From: Gammaproteobacteria bacterium
Lineage (GTDB): Bacteria > Pseudomonadota > Gammaproteobacteria > DSM-16500
Length of the DNA: 11,801 nt
NCBI GenBank assembly: GCA_021323555.1
Contig: JAJONP010000054.1
Span: forward strand, 1-11,801
Reading direction: 5' to 3'
Of the stretch, positions 1-7,405 are shown one piece after another (within the stretch, counting starts at the first letter, position 1; each line of letters starts with the position of its first letter). The position numbers were made by a program, and so were the translations under genes. The notes beneath the pieces were generated by a model. It made no database searches. It saw only the letters and a program-made list of their open reading frames with translations, and was not told where the DNA came from.

Positions 1-2756
1 ATATAAACGGATATGATCGGCTAACAATAGAGGCAAGAAACAAACTTTCAACCTATATCGCTACTGACTCTGTTATTGCTAAACAACTTCTAGACATCGA
101 TCAAGGCATTGAGGAGAATCCTGATCAAAACAAGGTATCAGCACTGGCTGAACAATTAAAATCCTTAGAAACAGCTTTAAAAGAATTCCAAACTATTTGT
201 GAGCTTCCTGGTGGACTTCTTTTAATGGAAAAAATCACCCATGCATATCAAACAATCGCGCTCGCGCATATACATATTGCAGCTAAAAATTACCAGGAAA
301 ATCCCTCTTCCTATACGCGTGAAGAGCTTCTCTTAACTATAGAAAGTGTTATTAGCGCAGTAGAGAAGGATTATAAAGGTAAAAAATTTGGTAATCGAGA
401 GAAATATGGCAAGCCACTAAAAGCAGTATTGGATATATTGCTCAAATCACCTACCAACGATAAAGAAAGATTGGAGCTAGAGAATTTATCTGGGCGACTA
501 GTCCAAGTTGTTCTCTATCAAGAACAAATAAACAAGATGGAAGCTGCGAAAAAAGAAGTAGAGTCTAATTTAAGAATGTTAGAAGAAGCAGGAATCACCC
601 CAGGCGAGAGTGCAAATCCCGCAACTGTTATTATTAAAGAATTAAATAAAATAAGAGAAATACTACTAGAGTCATTAAACCCTACAGATGATGACCAACG
701 TCTTGTGGTTGAAGCCCTGAAAAGAGCTGCTAGTCACATACCACAAAAACTTTCCCATCTCTCGCTTACGCTTCGTATTGCTATTAATAACATCGCCTCT
801 AAAATAAAAGCAGAGGATGGAGAATTTGAAAAATTATTACCATTAGAGGAGCAGGTCTCTCCCCTACCTGAATTCGTCGCTGCCGAAGAAGAAGCAGCAG
901 GAACTCTTGGATATGAAATAAAGAAATTTATTCTATCAAAATTCGGCTCCAGCATAAATGAAAGGATAATTGCTATCGCTGGTCAAAAATTCGCGCCAGA
1001 TGTGTTTTTTCAGGAGATTTTTGAAGGCATGAATAAGGTAGCAAGACAAGATGACCGTTCCTATGATTTCATGAAAAAAAGAATAATAACCATATTAAAA
1101 GCCTCTTCTATGCAGGGAAAAGAAGATTCAAAAGTTGAGATTGAAGCAACTCAAATATTGGATTGTCTCAAGTTGTATGATGTAGCGACTACTCAAGGTA
1201 AAGAGAAGAGTCATCTATCAGACCTTACTAATGAAGAGTTATTGTTGTCACCTTTTAATCTAACACTTCAACAACTAAAAAAGTATGCTGCCCCCGCCGC
1301 TATCAAGACCATTATAAATAACTATATTAACTTAATATTCGGCAACGATGCGGGAGCTGGTTTTAAGAAAGTTTATGCCATCATACTTGCTGAAAGTACA
1401 AAGCAGCCCTTTCCAGACTTGGCGGTCGTACTCCTCAAACTAGACGAGATATTAGGGCACAAAGACTATTTTCATACACCTGAATTTCGTAATCTTTTAA
1501 ATATTTATATCGCAGTTGAAAAATACCAAAAGTGTCCTGATCGATCTACCCAAGGTAACCTTATATGTTCATTAGCATCTGCGTTTAATGCGACAGAAGC
1601 CAGTAAAAAAGCTTATATACCCTCATTCTATATCAAAGCATTGCAAGAAATTATCCAAGAGTTAATTACTATTGAGGACGACCGCTCCTATTTAGATACC
1701 CTATTTAACTATTTAGATATCCTATCTAAGTTAAAAACCTTCATTGAAGCTAAAGGCCTACGAGAAGAAGCAGCTTCTGCGCAAGGCCAAGTCCAAGTTG
1801 AGGAGAAAGAAGGAGAATACTTACAATTATTTGCACTACTGCTCACACAGGCAAGTATGTGGCGTCCTCAGTCTTCATCGCCAGTAGCAACACCATTGTT
1901 CTTCCATCACCCCCACCTAGACCCACAAGTGGTGAGCGATAGCCCTGCAGCTAAAGCTATCATGTATGAGATAAAAAGATATATTGAATCAATGTTGGAA
2001 GTAAATTCTGATGATGATAAACGCTTTGATACAGCTCTCAACATAATGAAGATGCCTGAAAAAGATCATAACAAGCAACAAAAAATAAGAAAAGATGTTT
2101 TTAGGCTTGAAGGAAAGGTGCGGCCTAAGGGCGGCTATACCGCCTCTCAGAATTATCAGGATGTAAGACAACAATACGAGCTATTTTATTTCCTAAAGAT
2201 ATATATTGCAGCCGAAAACTACAATCTCACGCCCTCGCCAGAGAATTACATAGCTCTTATGCAGATTCCTTTACATCTATGTGGTCAAGTAAAAGCTTCA
2301 GAAGGTGACGATAATAATAAATCCCCATATTATCTTCCCACACTATTAGCAATTGTATTTCTATTACAAGACTTACCATCAAAGGGGGGCACACTCAATG
2401 AATTATACGAAAAAAAAGAAGAAGACCGCCCCGTTTTTACTCAAAAGGAGAAAGACATCGGTAAAACATTAGCAGCAGCCGAAAACTACAATCTCACGCC
2501 CTTGCTAGAGAATCACACAGCTCTTATGCAGATTCCTTTACATCTAGCAATTGGATTTCTATTACAAGACTTACCATCAGACGTGCTGACTGAAAAAGAT
2601 AAGGACATACTCAATGAATTATATGGAAAAAGAGAAGAAGACCGCCCCGTTTTTACTCAAGAGGAGAAAGACAGAGGTAAAACATTAGCAGATGCTGCAC
2701 GAAAATTTATAACCAATGGAAGAAATGTTAGTAATAAGCCAGCCCCTATGCAATAA
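1..2756 (+). CDS. Large unrecognised helical-repeat protein, 5'-truncated by the window edge
   Basis: The frame ending at the TAA at 2754-2756 stays open to the left edge (first full codon at base 3), giving 917 visible residues. The ATG at 225 has only a weak upstream match to a ribosome site. The 74 codons before it encode the same charged, helical type of sequence (for example SALAEQLKSLETALKEF), so I treat this as a partial gene whose start lies outside the window. No known domain, signal peptide or membrane segment is visible. The protein is rich in Glu, Lys and Leu and predicted mostly alpha-helical. A motif like IYIAaEnY...P recurs near 264, 1500, 2200 and 2463, and a second module (roughly P-A-x(5)-EIK...DDD-x-R) at 615-722 and 1941-2042. 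The last two IYIA copies form a recent tandem duplication. The function is unknown. A secreted effector of an intracellular bacterium is possible from its style alone. I am confident it is coding and not confident of any role. Confidence 0.85.
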   Translation, partial: INGYDRLTIEARNKLSTYIATDSVIAKQLLDIDQGIEENPDQNKVSALAEQLKSLETALKEFQTICELPGGLLLMEKITHAYQTIALAHIHIAAKNYQENPSSYTREELLLTIESVISAVEKDYKGKKFGNREKYGKPLKAVLDILLKSPTNDKERLELENLSGRLVQVVLYQEQINKMEAAKKEVESNLRMLEEAGITPGESANPATVIIKELNKIREILLESLNPTDDDQRLVVEALKRAASHIPQKLSHLSLTLRIAINNIASKIKAEDGEFEKLLPLEEQVSPLPEFVAAEEEAAGTLGYEIKKFILSKFGSSINERIIAIAGQKFAPDVFFQEIFEGMNKVARQDDRSYDFMKKRIITILKASSMQGKEDSKVEIEATQILDCLKLYDVATTQGKEKSHLSDLTNEELLLSPFNLTLQQLKKYAAPAAIKTIINNYINLIFGNDAGAGFKKVYAIILAESTKQPFPDLAVVLLKLDEILGHKDYFHTPEFRNLLNIYIAVEKYQKCPDRSTQGNLICSLASAFNATEASKKAYIPSFYIKALQEIIQELITIEDDRSYLDTLFNYLDILSKLKTFIEAKGLREEAASAQGQVQVEEKEGEYLQLFALLLTQASMWRPQSSSPVATPLFFHHPHLDPQVVSDSPAAKAIMYEIKRYIESMLEVNSDDDKRFDTALNIMKMPEKDHNKQQKIRKDVFRLEGKVRPKGGYTASQNYQDVRQQYELFYFLKIYIAAENYNLTPSPENYIALMQIPLHLCGQVKASEGDDNNKSPYYLPTLLAIVFLLQDLPSKGGTLNELYEKKEEDRPVFTQKEKDIGKTLAAAENYNLTPLLENHTALMQIPLHLAIGFLLQDLPSDVLTEKDKDILNELYGKREEDRPVFTQEEKDRGKTLADAARKFITNGRNVSNKPAPMQ
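2208..2474 (+). repeat. In-frame tandem duplication, unit 1
   Basis: First of two adjacent repeat units inside the large repeat protein. It begins at the codons for AAENYNLTP and runs to GKTLA. It shares long identical DNA stretches with the next unit, including the codons for ALMQIPLHL, FLLQDLPS, EEDRPVFTQ and GKTLA. This unit is 267 bp, about 51 bp longer than unit 2. The extra length is mainly a central insert of about 20 residues (starting CGQVKASEGDDNNK). Conservation at synonymous sites points to a recent event. Confidence 0.9.
2475..2690 (+). repeat. In-frame tandem duplication, unit 2
   Basis: Second unit (216 bp) of the duplication, starting exactly where unit 1 ends and again running from AAENYNLTP to GKTLA. 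It lacks the central insert of unit 1 but has its own short segment (DVLTEKDKD) after FLLQDLPS. The reading frame is kept through the junction, so the duplication changed protein length without breaking the gene. Confidence 0.9.
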
Positions 2757-3179
2757 GCATACGGGCTGAAACGCAGTCATGTAGGGATTAGATGAATGGG
2801 GTAATGTTTATAATCCTAATTTTTCAGCTATTGCTTTATATCCTACTGGTATTTTATTCATTATGGATCCACCTTTTTAGGTATTAAAAACACTAAAAAT
2901 ACGTTTTGTTGTTTAAAAACGTACGTGAATGTAAAAAAATACGCGTAATTGTATGGTTTCGTCATAAAACAATAGCATTAAGTGCTTTCAAATAAAAGTA
3001 TTTGTTTAAAATAACATGTAAAAATATAAAATCGTTAAAAAATACCCGTTAGCGTTATAAAACACTCATTTTTAATAGGAGATGTTATAAAACAATCTTT
3101 ATTTATGTAATTTGGAATTTGAACTTCCAAATTGCATAATTTATACTATCGTCATGAAACTTATCCCTAGAAATGCAGC
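2757..3179. other. AT-rich intergenic spacer, no gene
   Basis: This 423-bp stretch separates the plus-strand repeat protein from the converging glyA gene. I see no supported gene. It holds an 8-bp hairpin at 2900-2923 (arms 2900-2907 and 2916-2923, core ACGTTTT/AAAACGT), three copies of a GTYATAAAACA motif (2961-2971, 3054-3064, 3084-3094) and the stronger hairpin at 3103-3139. A 31-codon hydrophobic ORF at 2792-2887 is probably chance. Both flanking genes end here, so terminators are expected, but no hairpin is followed by a clean T-run. Confidence 0.7.
3103..3139. terminator. Hairpin, possible terminator between convergent genes
   Basis: Arms 3103-3117 and 3125-3139 pair over 15 positions with one G-T wobble (core AATTTGGAA/TTCCAAATT) around a 7-nt loop. 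It lies between the ends of two converging genes, which suits a bidirectional terminator. However, the stem is AT-rich and no uninterrupted T-run follows on either strand, so the role is an inference. A protein-binding palindrome is the alternative. Confidence 0.4.
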
Positions 3180-3309
3180 AATGTAGGGTGGATTAGACGC
3201 GTTTTTTGCGTCGTAATCCACCAAATAAAATGGCATTATCAAAAAGCTATAAGGTAAATTTGATTTGGTGGATTACGACGCAAAAAGCGCGTCTAATCCA
3301 CCCTACATT
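3180..3309. repeat. MITE/REP-like inverted repeat element (130 bp)
   Basis: Two 47-nt arms (3180-3226 and 3263-3309) are inverted copies of each other with one mismatch, separated by 36 bp. Each arm is itself an imperfect palindrome: GGTGGATTAGACGC pairs with GCGTCGTAATCCACC around a T-rich loop. The element stops one base before the glyA stop codon, so the glyA transcript would carry it as a very stable 3' structure. A decayed third arm copy lies at 5116-5150. Sequences of the GTAGGGTGGATTA...TAATCCACC kind recur in intergenic DNA of many gammaproteobacteria. No transposase is present, so if mobile it would be moved in trans. A target-site duplication is not obvious. Confidence 0.85.
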
Positions 3310-3310
3310 A

Positions 3311-4579
3311 CTAAGCAAGCACAGATTCACTGCCGTACACTGGAAACTGCTCGCAAATATCGAGCACTGCCTTGCGTACTCGCGCAATGACTTCTTCATT
3401 ATGGATATCATCTAATACATCGCATAACCAATGCGCTAATAGTTCAGATTCTTTTTCTTTGAAGCCTCGTGTTGTAATGGCAGGTGTCCCAATACGCAAC
3501 CCGCTTGTAATAGCTGGCAATTGTGGATCATTGGGTACTGAATTTTTATTCACGGTAATATGTGCATTACCTAATGCGGCATCAGCCTCTTTTCCTGTGA
3601 TTTTTTTATTGATTAAATTAATCAAAAATAAATGATTATCCGTGCCACCGCTCACAACATCATAACCTCGTGCAATGACTGTATTGGCCATCGTTCGGGC
3701 ATTATTTAATATTTGTTGTTGATAGGCTTTAAATTCAGGTTGCAACGCTTCTAAAAAAGCCACTGCTTTGGCCGTAATGACGTGCATTAAAGGCCCGCCC
3801 TGGGCGCCTGGAAATACGGCAGAATCTAATTTTTTTTCTAATGCAGGATTTTTTTTCGCAAGAATAAGACCACCACGTGGACCACGTAATGTTTTGTGTG
3901 TTGTCGAAGTTGTGACATCGGCAATATTGACAGGAGAAGGATAAATACCCACAGCCACCATACCCGCAACATGCGCAATGTCTGCCATTAAATATGCCCC
4001 TACGCTATCTGCGATGGTACGTAATCGTTGCCAATCAACCACACGAGAATAGGCAGAAAACCCTGAAACAATGACTTTAGGTTGATGTGTTTTTGCAAGT
4101 TGTTCGACTTGCTCATAATCAATAAGTCCCGTTTCTGTATTTAACCCATAAGAAAATACTTTATATATTTTTCCAGAAAAATTGACAGATGCGCCGTGTG
4201 TTAAATGGCCGCCATGCGCCAAATTCATGCCTAAAATAGTATCCCCTGGGTTAATCATAGCGGAATACGCTGCTGCGTTGGCTGAGGAACCTGAGTGCGG
4301 TTGAACATTCGCATAATCAGCATGGAATAATTTTTTCACGCGATCAATTGCTAGTTGTTCTGCCACATCGACATATTCACAGCCGCCATAATAGCGCTTG
4401 CCTGGATATCCTTCGGCGTATTTATTCGTAAGCACTGAACCTTGTGCGATTAACACTCTTGGGCTCACATAATTTTCTGATGCGATGAGTTCAATATGAT
4501 CTTCTTGGCGCTTTTTCTCATCTTCTATCACTTGCCAAATAGCAGGATCAAAAGTGTGTAATGATTCTTTGCTAAACAT
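3311..4579 (-). CDS. glyA: Serine hydroxymethyltransferase
   Basis: GlyA is a cytoplasmic PLP enzyme that interconverts serine + THF with glycine + 5,10-methylene-THF. The 422 residues match the usual bacterial length of about 417 and are collinear with the family throughout. Visible hallmarks are the N-terminal [13 protein letters not shown], the [13 protein letters not shown] substrate/PLP region (residues 54-66), HSGSSAN (95-101), MADIAHVAG (198-206) and the PLP lysine K229 in [13 protein letters not shown]. The ATG start has AGGA 9 nt upstream, located inside the end of purE, and the purE stop is only 6 nt upstream, so the two are probably co-transcribed. Its products feed the same pathway: glycine is the substrate of PurD, and methylene-THF leads to the formyl-THF used by PurN and PurH. 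The stop codon abuts the inverted-repeat element. Confidence 0.97.
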   Translation of the reverse strand: MFSKESLHTFDPAIWQVIEDEKKRQEDHIELIASENYVSPRVLIAQGSVLTNKYAEGYPGKRYYGGCEYVDVAEQLAIDRVKKLFHADYANVQPHSGSSANAAAYSAMINPGDTILGMNLAHGGHLTHGASVNFSGKIYKVFSYGLNTETGLIDYEQVEQLAKTHQPKVIVSGFSAYSRVVDWQRLRTIADSVGAYLMADIAHVAGMVAVGIYPSPVNIADVTTSTTHKTLRGPRGGLILAKKNPALEKKLDSAVFPGAQGGPLMHVITAKAVAFLEALQPEFKAYQQQILNNARTMANTVIARGYDVVSGGTDNHLFLINLINKKITGKEADAALGNAHITVNKNSVPNDPQLPAITSGLRIGTPAITTRGFKEKESELLAHWLCDVLDDIHNEEVIARVRKAVLDICEQFPVYGSESVLA

Positions 4580-4585
4580 GATTAA

Positions 4586-5077
4586 TTATCCTTTAATCAT
4601 AGAATTTTCGAGTATAGTGCTGGCTTGTTTTGCACGGTGATCTTTAATTGCCTGACGATACTGTGGAAATTTGACTGCTAACACACTTGCCGCAAATAAT
4701 CCTGCGTTAACTGCGCCTGCCTTTCCTATCGCCATGGTTGCAACAGGTATACCGCCTGGCATTTGGACAGTAGACAAGAGTGAATCCATACCATTCAATG
4801 CAGAGGTTTGCATGGGAACGCCTATGACAGGTAATACAGTCTTGGCTGCAATCACGCCTGCTAAATGCGCTGCGCCACCCGCCCCTGCTATAAAGAGTTC
4901 TACCCCTTTGGACTCGGCTGATTCAATATACTTTAATAAAGCTTCAGGGGTACGGTGCGCCGACAGTACGTGCGCTTCATAAGGAATCCCAAGTGTATCC
5001 AGTGTAATACCTGCTTGTTCCATGGTAGGCCAATCCGATTTAGATCCCATTAAAATAGAAACCAGTGCATGACTCAT
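4586..5077 (-). CDS. purE: N5-carboxyaminoimidazole ribonucleotide mutase (PurE, class I)
   Basis: PurE rearranges N5-CAIR to CAIR in purine synthesis and forms octamers in the cytoplasm. The 163 residues show the family features in order: ILMGSKSDWPTM near the N terminus (the nucleotide-binding loop), SAHRTPEAL with the catalytic-type His41, AGAGGAAHL, GVPMQTSAL, and VQMPGGIPVATMAIGKAGA. The frame is open further upstream to 5149, but I choose the ATG at 5075-5077. It gives the normal family length and has an AAGGCAGGT ribosome site 6 nt upstream. The extra 24 codons would translate the repeat at 5116-5150. SAHRT marks the bacterial class I enzyme, which normally works with the ATP-dependent PurK. 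No purK is adjacent, so it must lie elsewhere or be absent. Confidence 0.96.
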   Translation of the reverse strand: MSHALVSILMGSKSDWPTMEQAGITLDTLGIPYEAHVLSAHRTPEALLKYIESAESKGVELFIAGAGGAAHLAGVIAAKTVLPVIGVPMQTSALNGMDSLLSTVQMPGGIPVATMAIGKAGAVNAGLFAASVLAVKFPQYRQAIKDHRAKQASTILENSMIKG

Positions 5078-5083
5078 ATTAAT

Positions 5084-5092
5084 ACCTGCCTT
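5084..5092 (-). promoter_or_regulatory. Ribosome binding site that decides the purE start
   Basis: The minus strand reads AAGGCAGGT here, with 6 nt between the AGGT and the ATG at 5077. This supports the shorter PurE start over the upstream in-frame ATG at 5149, which lies at the edge of a repeat copy. Confidence 0.65.
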
Positions 5093-5115
5093 ATTTATCA
5101 TATATAAAATAGAAA

Positions 5116-5150
5116 GTGGATTAGACGTATTTTTTGCATCGTAATTCACC
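5116..5150. repeat. Decayed third copy of the GTGGATTAGACG palindrome
   Basis: The 35 bp match the left arm of the 3180-3309 element (GTGGATTAGACG ... CGTAATYCACC) at 31 of 35 positions. All four differences are transitions. It is a single arm, not an inverted pair, and sits in the 80-bp gap between the purH stop and the purE start. It would fold into a small imperfect hairpin in the pur transcript. Confidence 0.8.
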
Positions 5151-5157
5151 GTTTAAT

Positions 5158-6696
5158 TTAATGTTTAAAACATCTTATTCCAGTAAAAACCATTGCAATG
5201 TTATGCGCATTACATGCATCAATGACGGCTTGATCTCTCACTGAGCCACCCGGCTGCGCAATCGCCCGAATGCCAGTGCCTGCCACGCGATCAATACTAT
5301 CAGAAAATGGGAAAAAAGCATCAGAAACTAACACAGCACCCTTTGTATGAGCCCCTACTTTTTTGAGCGCAATCTCTACTGCATCAATACGTGATACTTG
5401 ACCTGCCCCTATTCCGATGGTCATATTATTTTTTGCAATGACAATCGCATTCGATTTGACATGTTTCAGAACGGGCCAGGCAAATAAAAGTGTGGCGATT
5501 TCGTTAGGGGTCGGTTGCAACACCGTTACGGTTTTTAAATCACCAGGCTTAAGCACCGCGCTGTCTTTGTCTTGAATCAATACACCGCCTTCAACAAATT
5601 TATATTCTTGTGGATGGCCAGATTGTTTTATGGCACTCAGTTCTAATACACGTAAATTTTGTTTAGTCAGCAATATGGCTAGCGCATCAATGGTATAAAC
5701 TGGCGCAATTAATACTTCTATAAATAACCCCACCACAGCCTCTGCCATTTTTTTATCGCATACTTGGTTCAAGGCAACAACACCGCCAAAAGCGGATTGT
5801 TTATCTGCATCATAAGCACGCTGAAACGCTGTACAACTATCTTCTGCCGTAGCAACGCCACAAGGATTCGCATGTTTGACAATCACACAGGCAGGTGTTG
5901 AAAATTCTTTGACACAGGCCACGGCTGCATCCGCATCGACAATATTATTATAGGATAATTGCTTACCTTGATATTTCTTTGCCGATAAAATACCCATAGC
6001 ATGATCGGCAAGTTGATAAGCCGAAGCAGATTGATGTGGATTCTCACCATAACGTAGATCCGTGGATTTCTCTAATACTAAATTCACTTCACCTAATGTT
6101 TTTGTATTCGATGCTAAATAATCATGAATCACCTGATCATAGGCTGCAGTGTGCGAAAATGCTTTCACAGCTAATCGCTGGCGCGTTTCTGAGCGCAACC
6201 CATCATACTCTTCTAATTCTGCCAAGATCATCGAATAATCCGTTGGAGACACAACCACGCCTACCCATCTCATATTTTTCGCTGCCGCGCGGATCATAGT
6301 CGACCCACCAACATCAATATTTTCAATGGCATCGGAGAATGTGGCATCTATTTTTTTGATAGTAGCGGAAAAAGGATATAAATTTACGACAACTAAATCA
6401 ATCCAACCTATATCATTCATTTTGGCAACAGCCGCATGTTCATCACGCAGGCCTAAAATACCCCCATGAATTTTAGGATGCAAGGTTTTAACACGGCCGT
6501 CCATCATTTCAGCAAAGCCTGTGATGTCAGAGATATCCTGCACAGGAATATTCGCTTCACGTAGTAATTGGCCTGTACCGCCTGTCGAAATAATTTGAAC
6601 GCCACGGGCAACAAGTGCACTGGCAAAATCAACAATGCCTGTTTTATCAGACACAGAAAGTAAAGCGCATTTAACAGATGTAAGTGGTAACGTCAA
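5158..6696 (-). CDS. purH: Bifunctional AICAR formyltransferase / IMP cyclohydrolase
   Basis: PurH carries out the last two steps to IMP: formylation of AICAR with 10-formyl-THF, then ring closure. The 512 residues are close to the E. coli length (529). The N-terminal MGS-like cyclohydrolase domain (about 1-150) contains LLSVSDKTG, STGGT, MMDGRVKTLHPKIHGG and VVVNLYPF. The AICARFT domain (about 200-512) contains RYGENPHQ, SYNNIVDADAA, the catalytic pair K274-H275 in VKHANPCGV, SNAIVIAKNNMTIGIGAGQ, SDAFFPF and QPGGSVRD, and ends in the typical ...F(R/K)H. The start is TTG at 6694-6696. A TAA lies in frame 18 nt upstream with no ATG or GTG between, and the next Met is residue 64, so TTG is needed to keep the conserved N terminus. 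A GAGAG-type ribosome site precedes it. Confidence 0.96.
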   Translation of the reverse strand: MTLPLTSVKCALLSVSDKTGIVDFASALVARGVQIISTGGTGQLLREANIPVQDISDITGFAEMMDGRVKTLHPKIHGGILGLRDEHAAVAKMNDIGWIDLVVVNLYPFSATIKKIDATFSDAIENIDVGGSTMIRAAAKNMRWVGVVVSPTDYSMILAELEEYDGLRSETRQRLAVKAFSHTAAYDQVIHDYLASNTKTLGEVNLVLEKSTDLRYGENPHQSASAYQLADHAMGILSAKKYQGKQLSYNNIVDADAAVACVKEFSTPACVIVKHANPCGVATAEDSCTAFQRAYDADKQSAFGGVVALNQVCDKKMAEAVVGLFIEVLIAPVYTIDALAILLTKQNLRVLELSAIKQSGHPQEYKFVEGGVLIQDKDSAVLKPGDLKTVTVLQPTPNEIATLLFAWPVLKHVKSNAIVIAKNNMTIGIGAGQVSRIDAVEIALKKVGAHTKGAVLVSDAFFPFSDSIDRVAGTGIRAIAQPGGSVRDQAVIDACNAHNIAMVFTGIRCFKH

Positions 6697-6745
6697 TTGT
6701 ATGCTCTCTTCTTAATCGTTTTTGAGAACCTTCGTTTAAGTATGT

Positions 6746-6810
6746 GGAAGGGTTTGACTCACCGTGTCATTCCCACGAAGGCGTACTATTGCCCGTTAAT
6801 CAAACCCTCC
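6746..6810. repeat. Small inverted repeat in the purN-purH gap
   Basis: GGAAGGGTTTGA at 6746-6757 pairs with TCAAACCCTCC at 6800-6810 (one bulge). The 42-bp interior includes a GTCATTCCCACGAAGGCG half-element of a kind seen in REP-type intergenic repeats. It lies within the 121-bp gap between purN and purH, the largest gap in the gene cluster. It could be a mobile remnant, an mRNA-processing structure or an attenuator. No T-run follows on the minus strand, which argues against a simple terminator. Confidence 0.6.
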
Positions 6811-6817
6811 TACCTAG

Positions 6818-7405
6818 TTAAATGAATATTCTCCTTTTCTGAACCATCGAATAAATCACCTCAATCAATGCTTCTGCCTCTAACGCTTGAACTCGCGCTT
6901 TCAAGCTATCTCTATTATCGTCCGGCAATACGACACATTTTTTTTGCATGAGAATAGGCCCTGCATCCACTTCTTCTGTCACCTGATGGACTGTACAGCC
7001 ACTTTCCGTCATACCTGCATCTAATACCGCTTGATGGACATTACTATCCATCCCTCCCGCAAACGCGGGTAACAAAGAGGGGTGCACGTTGATAATACGT
7101 TCACGCCATGTCTGGATAAAGCCGGCGGATAAAATTTTCATATAGCCAATCAAGAGAACCAATTCTACATGATATTTTTTTAAAATATCAGAAATTTTTT
7201 GATCGTAAGCTTCTTTGGTTATATTTTTTGCATCTATAAAATGGGTCATTAACCCATGTGATTTGGCATTTTCTAAAATAAGCGCCTCTGCGCGATTGCT
7301 GCATACGACAGCTATTTCAGCCGCTAAACGTTTTTCTTGAATAGCTTTGATGAGCGCCAACATTACCGTTCCGCGAGTAGAGCCTAATATGCCTAAACGC
7401 AGCAT
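6818..7405 (-). CDS. purN: Phosphoribosylglycinamide formyltransferase (folate-dependent)
   Basis: PurN transfers formyl from 10-formyl-THF to GAR, step three of purine synthesis, in the cytoplasm. The 195 residues fit the usual size (E. coli about 212). The catalytic triad is present: N106 and H108 in INVHPSLLPAF, and the aspartate D147 in EEVDAGPIL, with GCTVHQVT before it. The N-terminal loop reads LGSTRGT (residues 7-13) where the E. coli-type enzyme has a G-x-G-S-N loop, so the phosphate-binding end is atypical. Its ATG lies 13 nt inside the end of purD, indicating translational coupling. It is followed by a 121-bp gap with an inverted repeat before purH. The alternative formate-using enzyme PurT is a different ATP-grasp family and is not meant here. 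Confidence 0.94.
   Translation of the reverse strand: MLRLGILGSTRGTVMLALIKAIQEKRLAAEIAVVCSNRAEALILENAKSHGLMTHFIDAKNITKEAYDQKISDILKKYHVELVLLIGYMKILSAGFIQTWRERIINVHPSLLPAFAGGMDSNVHQAVLDAGMTESGCTVHQVTEEVDAGPILMQKKCVVLPDDNRDSLKARVQALEAEALIEVIYSMVQKRRIFI

Noticed and set aside
2792..2887. 31-residue hydrophobic ORF (MNGVMFIILIFQLLL...) with AGGG 5 nt upstream
   Set aside because: Very short, in AT-rich DNA where hydrophobic codons are expected by chance. The upstream GTAGGGATTAGATG also resembles a decayed bit of the GTAGGGTGGATTAGACG repeat rather than a true ribosome site.
3180..3309. CRISPR-like array from the repeated GTGGATTA units
   Set aside because: Only two nearby copies, in inverted orientation, with no regular spacers and no cas genes. 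The structure fits a palindromic intergenic element.
3206..3415. Plus-strand ORF across the inverted repeat and the end of glyA
   Set aside because: It is made of the repeat element plus antisense glyA sequence, with no ribosome site. The other antisense frames within glyA, purE, purH, purD and purF were rejected for the same reason.
5078..5149. Upstream in-frame extension of purE
   Set aside because: It translates the decayed repeat at 5116-5150. The family's length, conserved start and the ribosome site all point to 5077.
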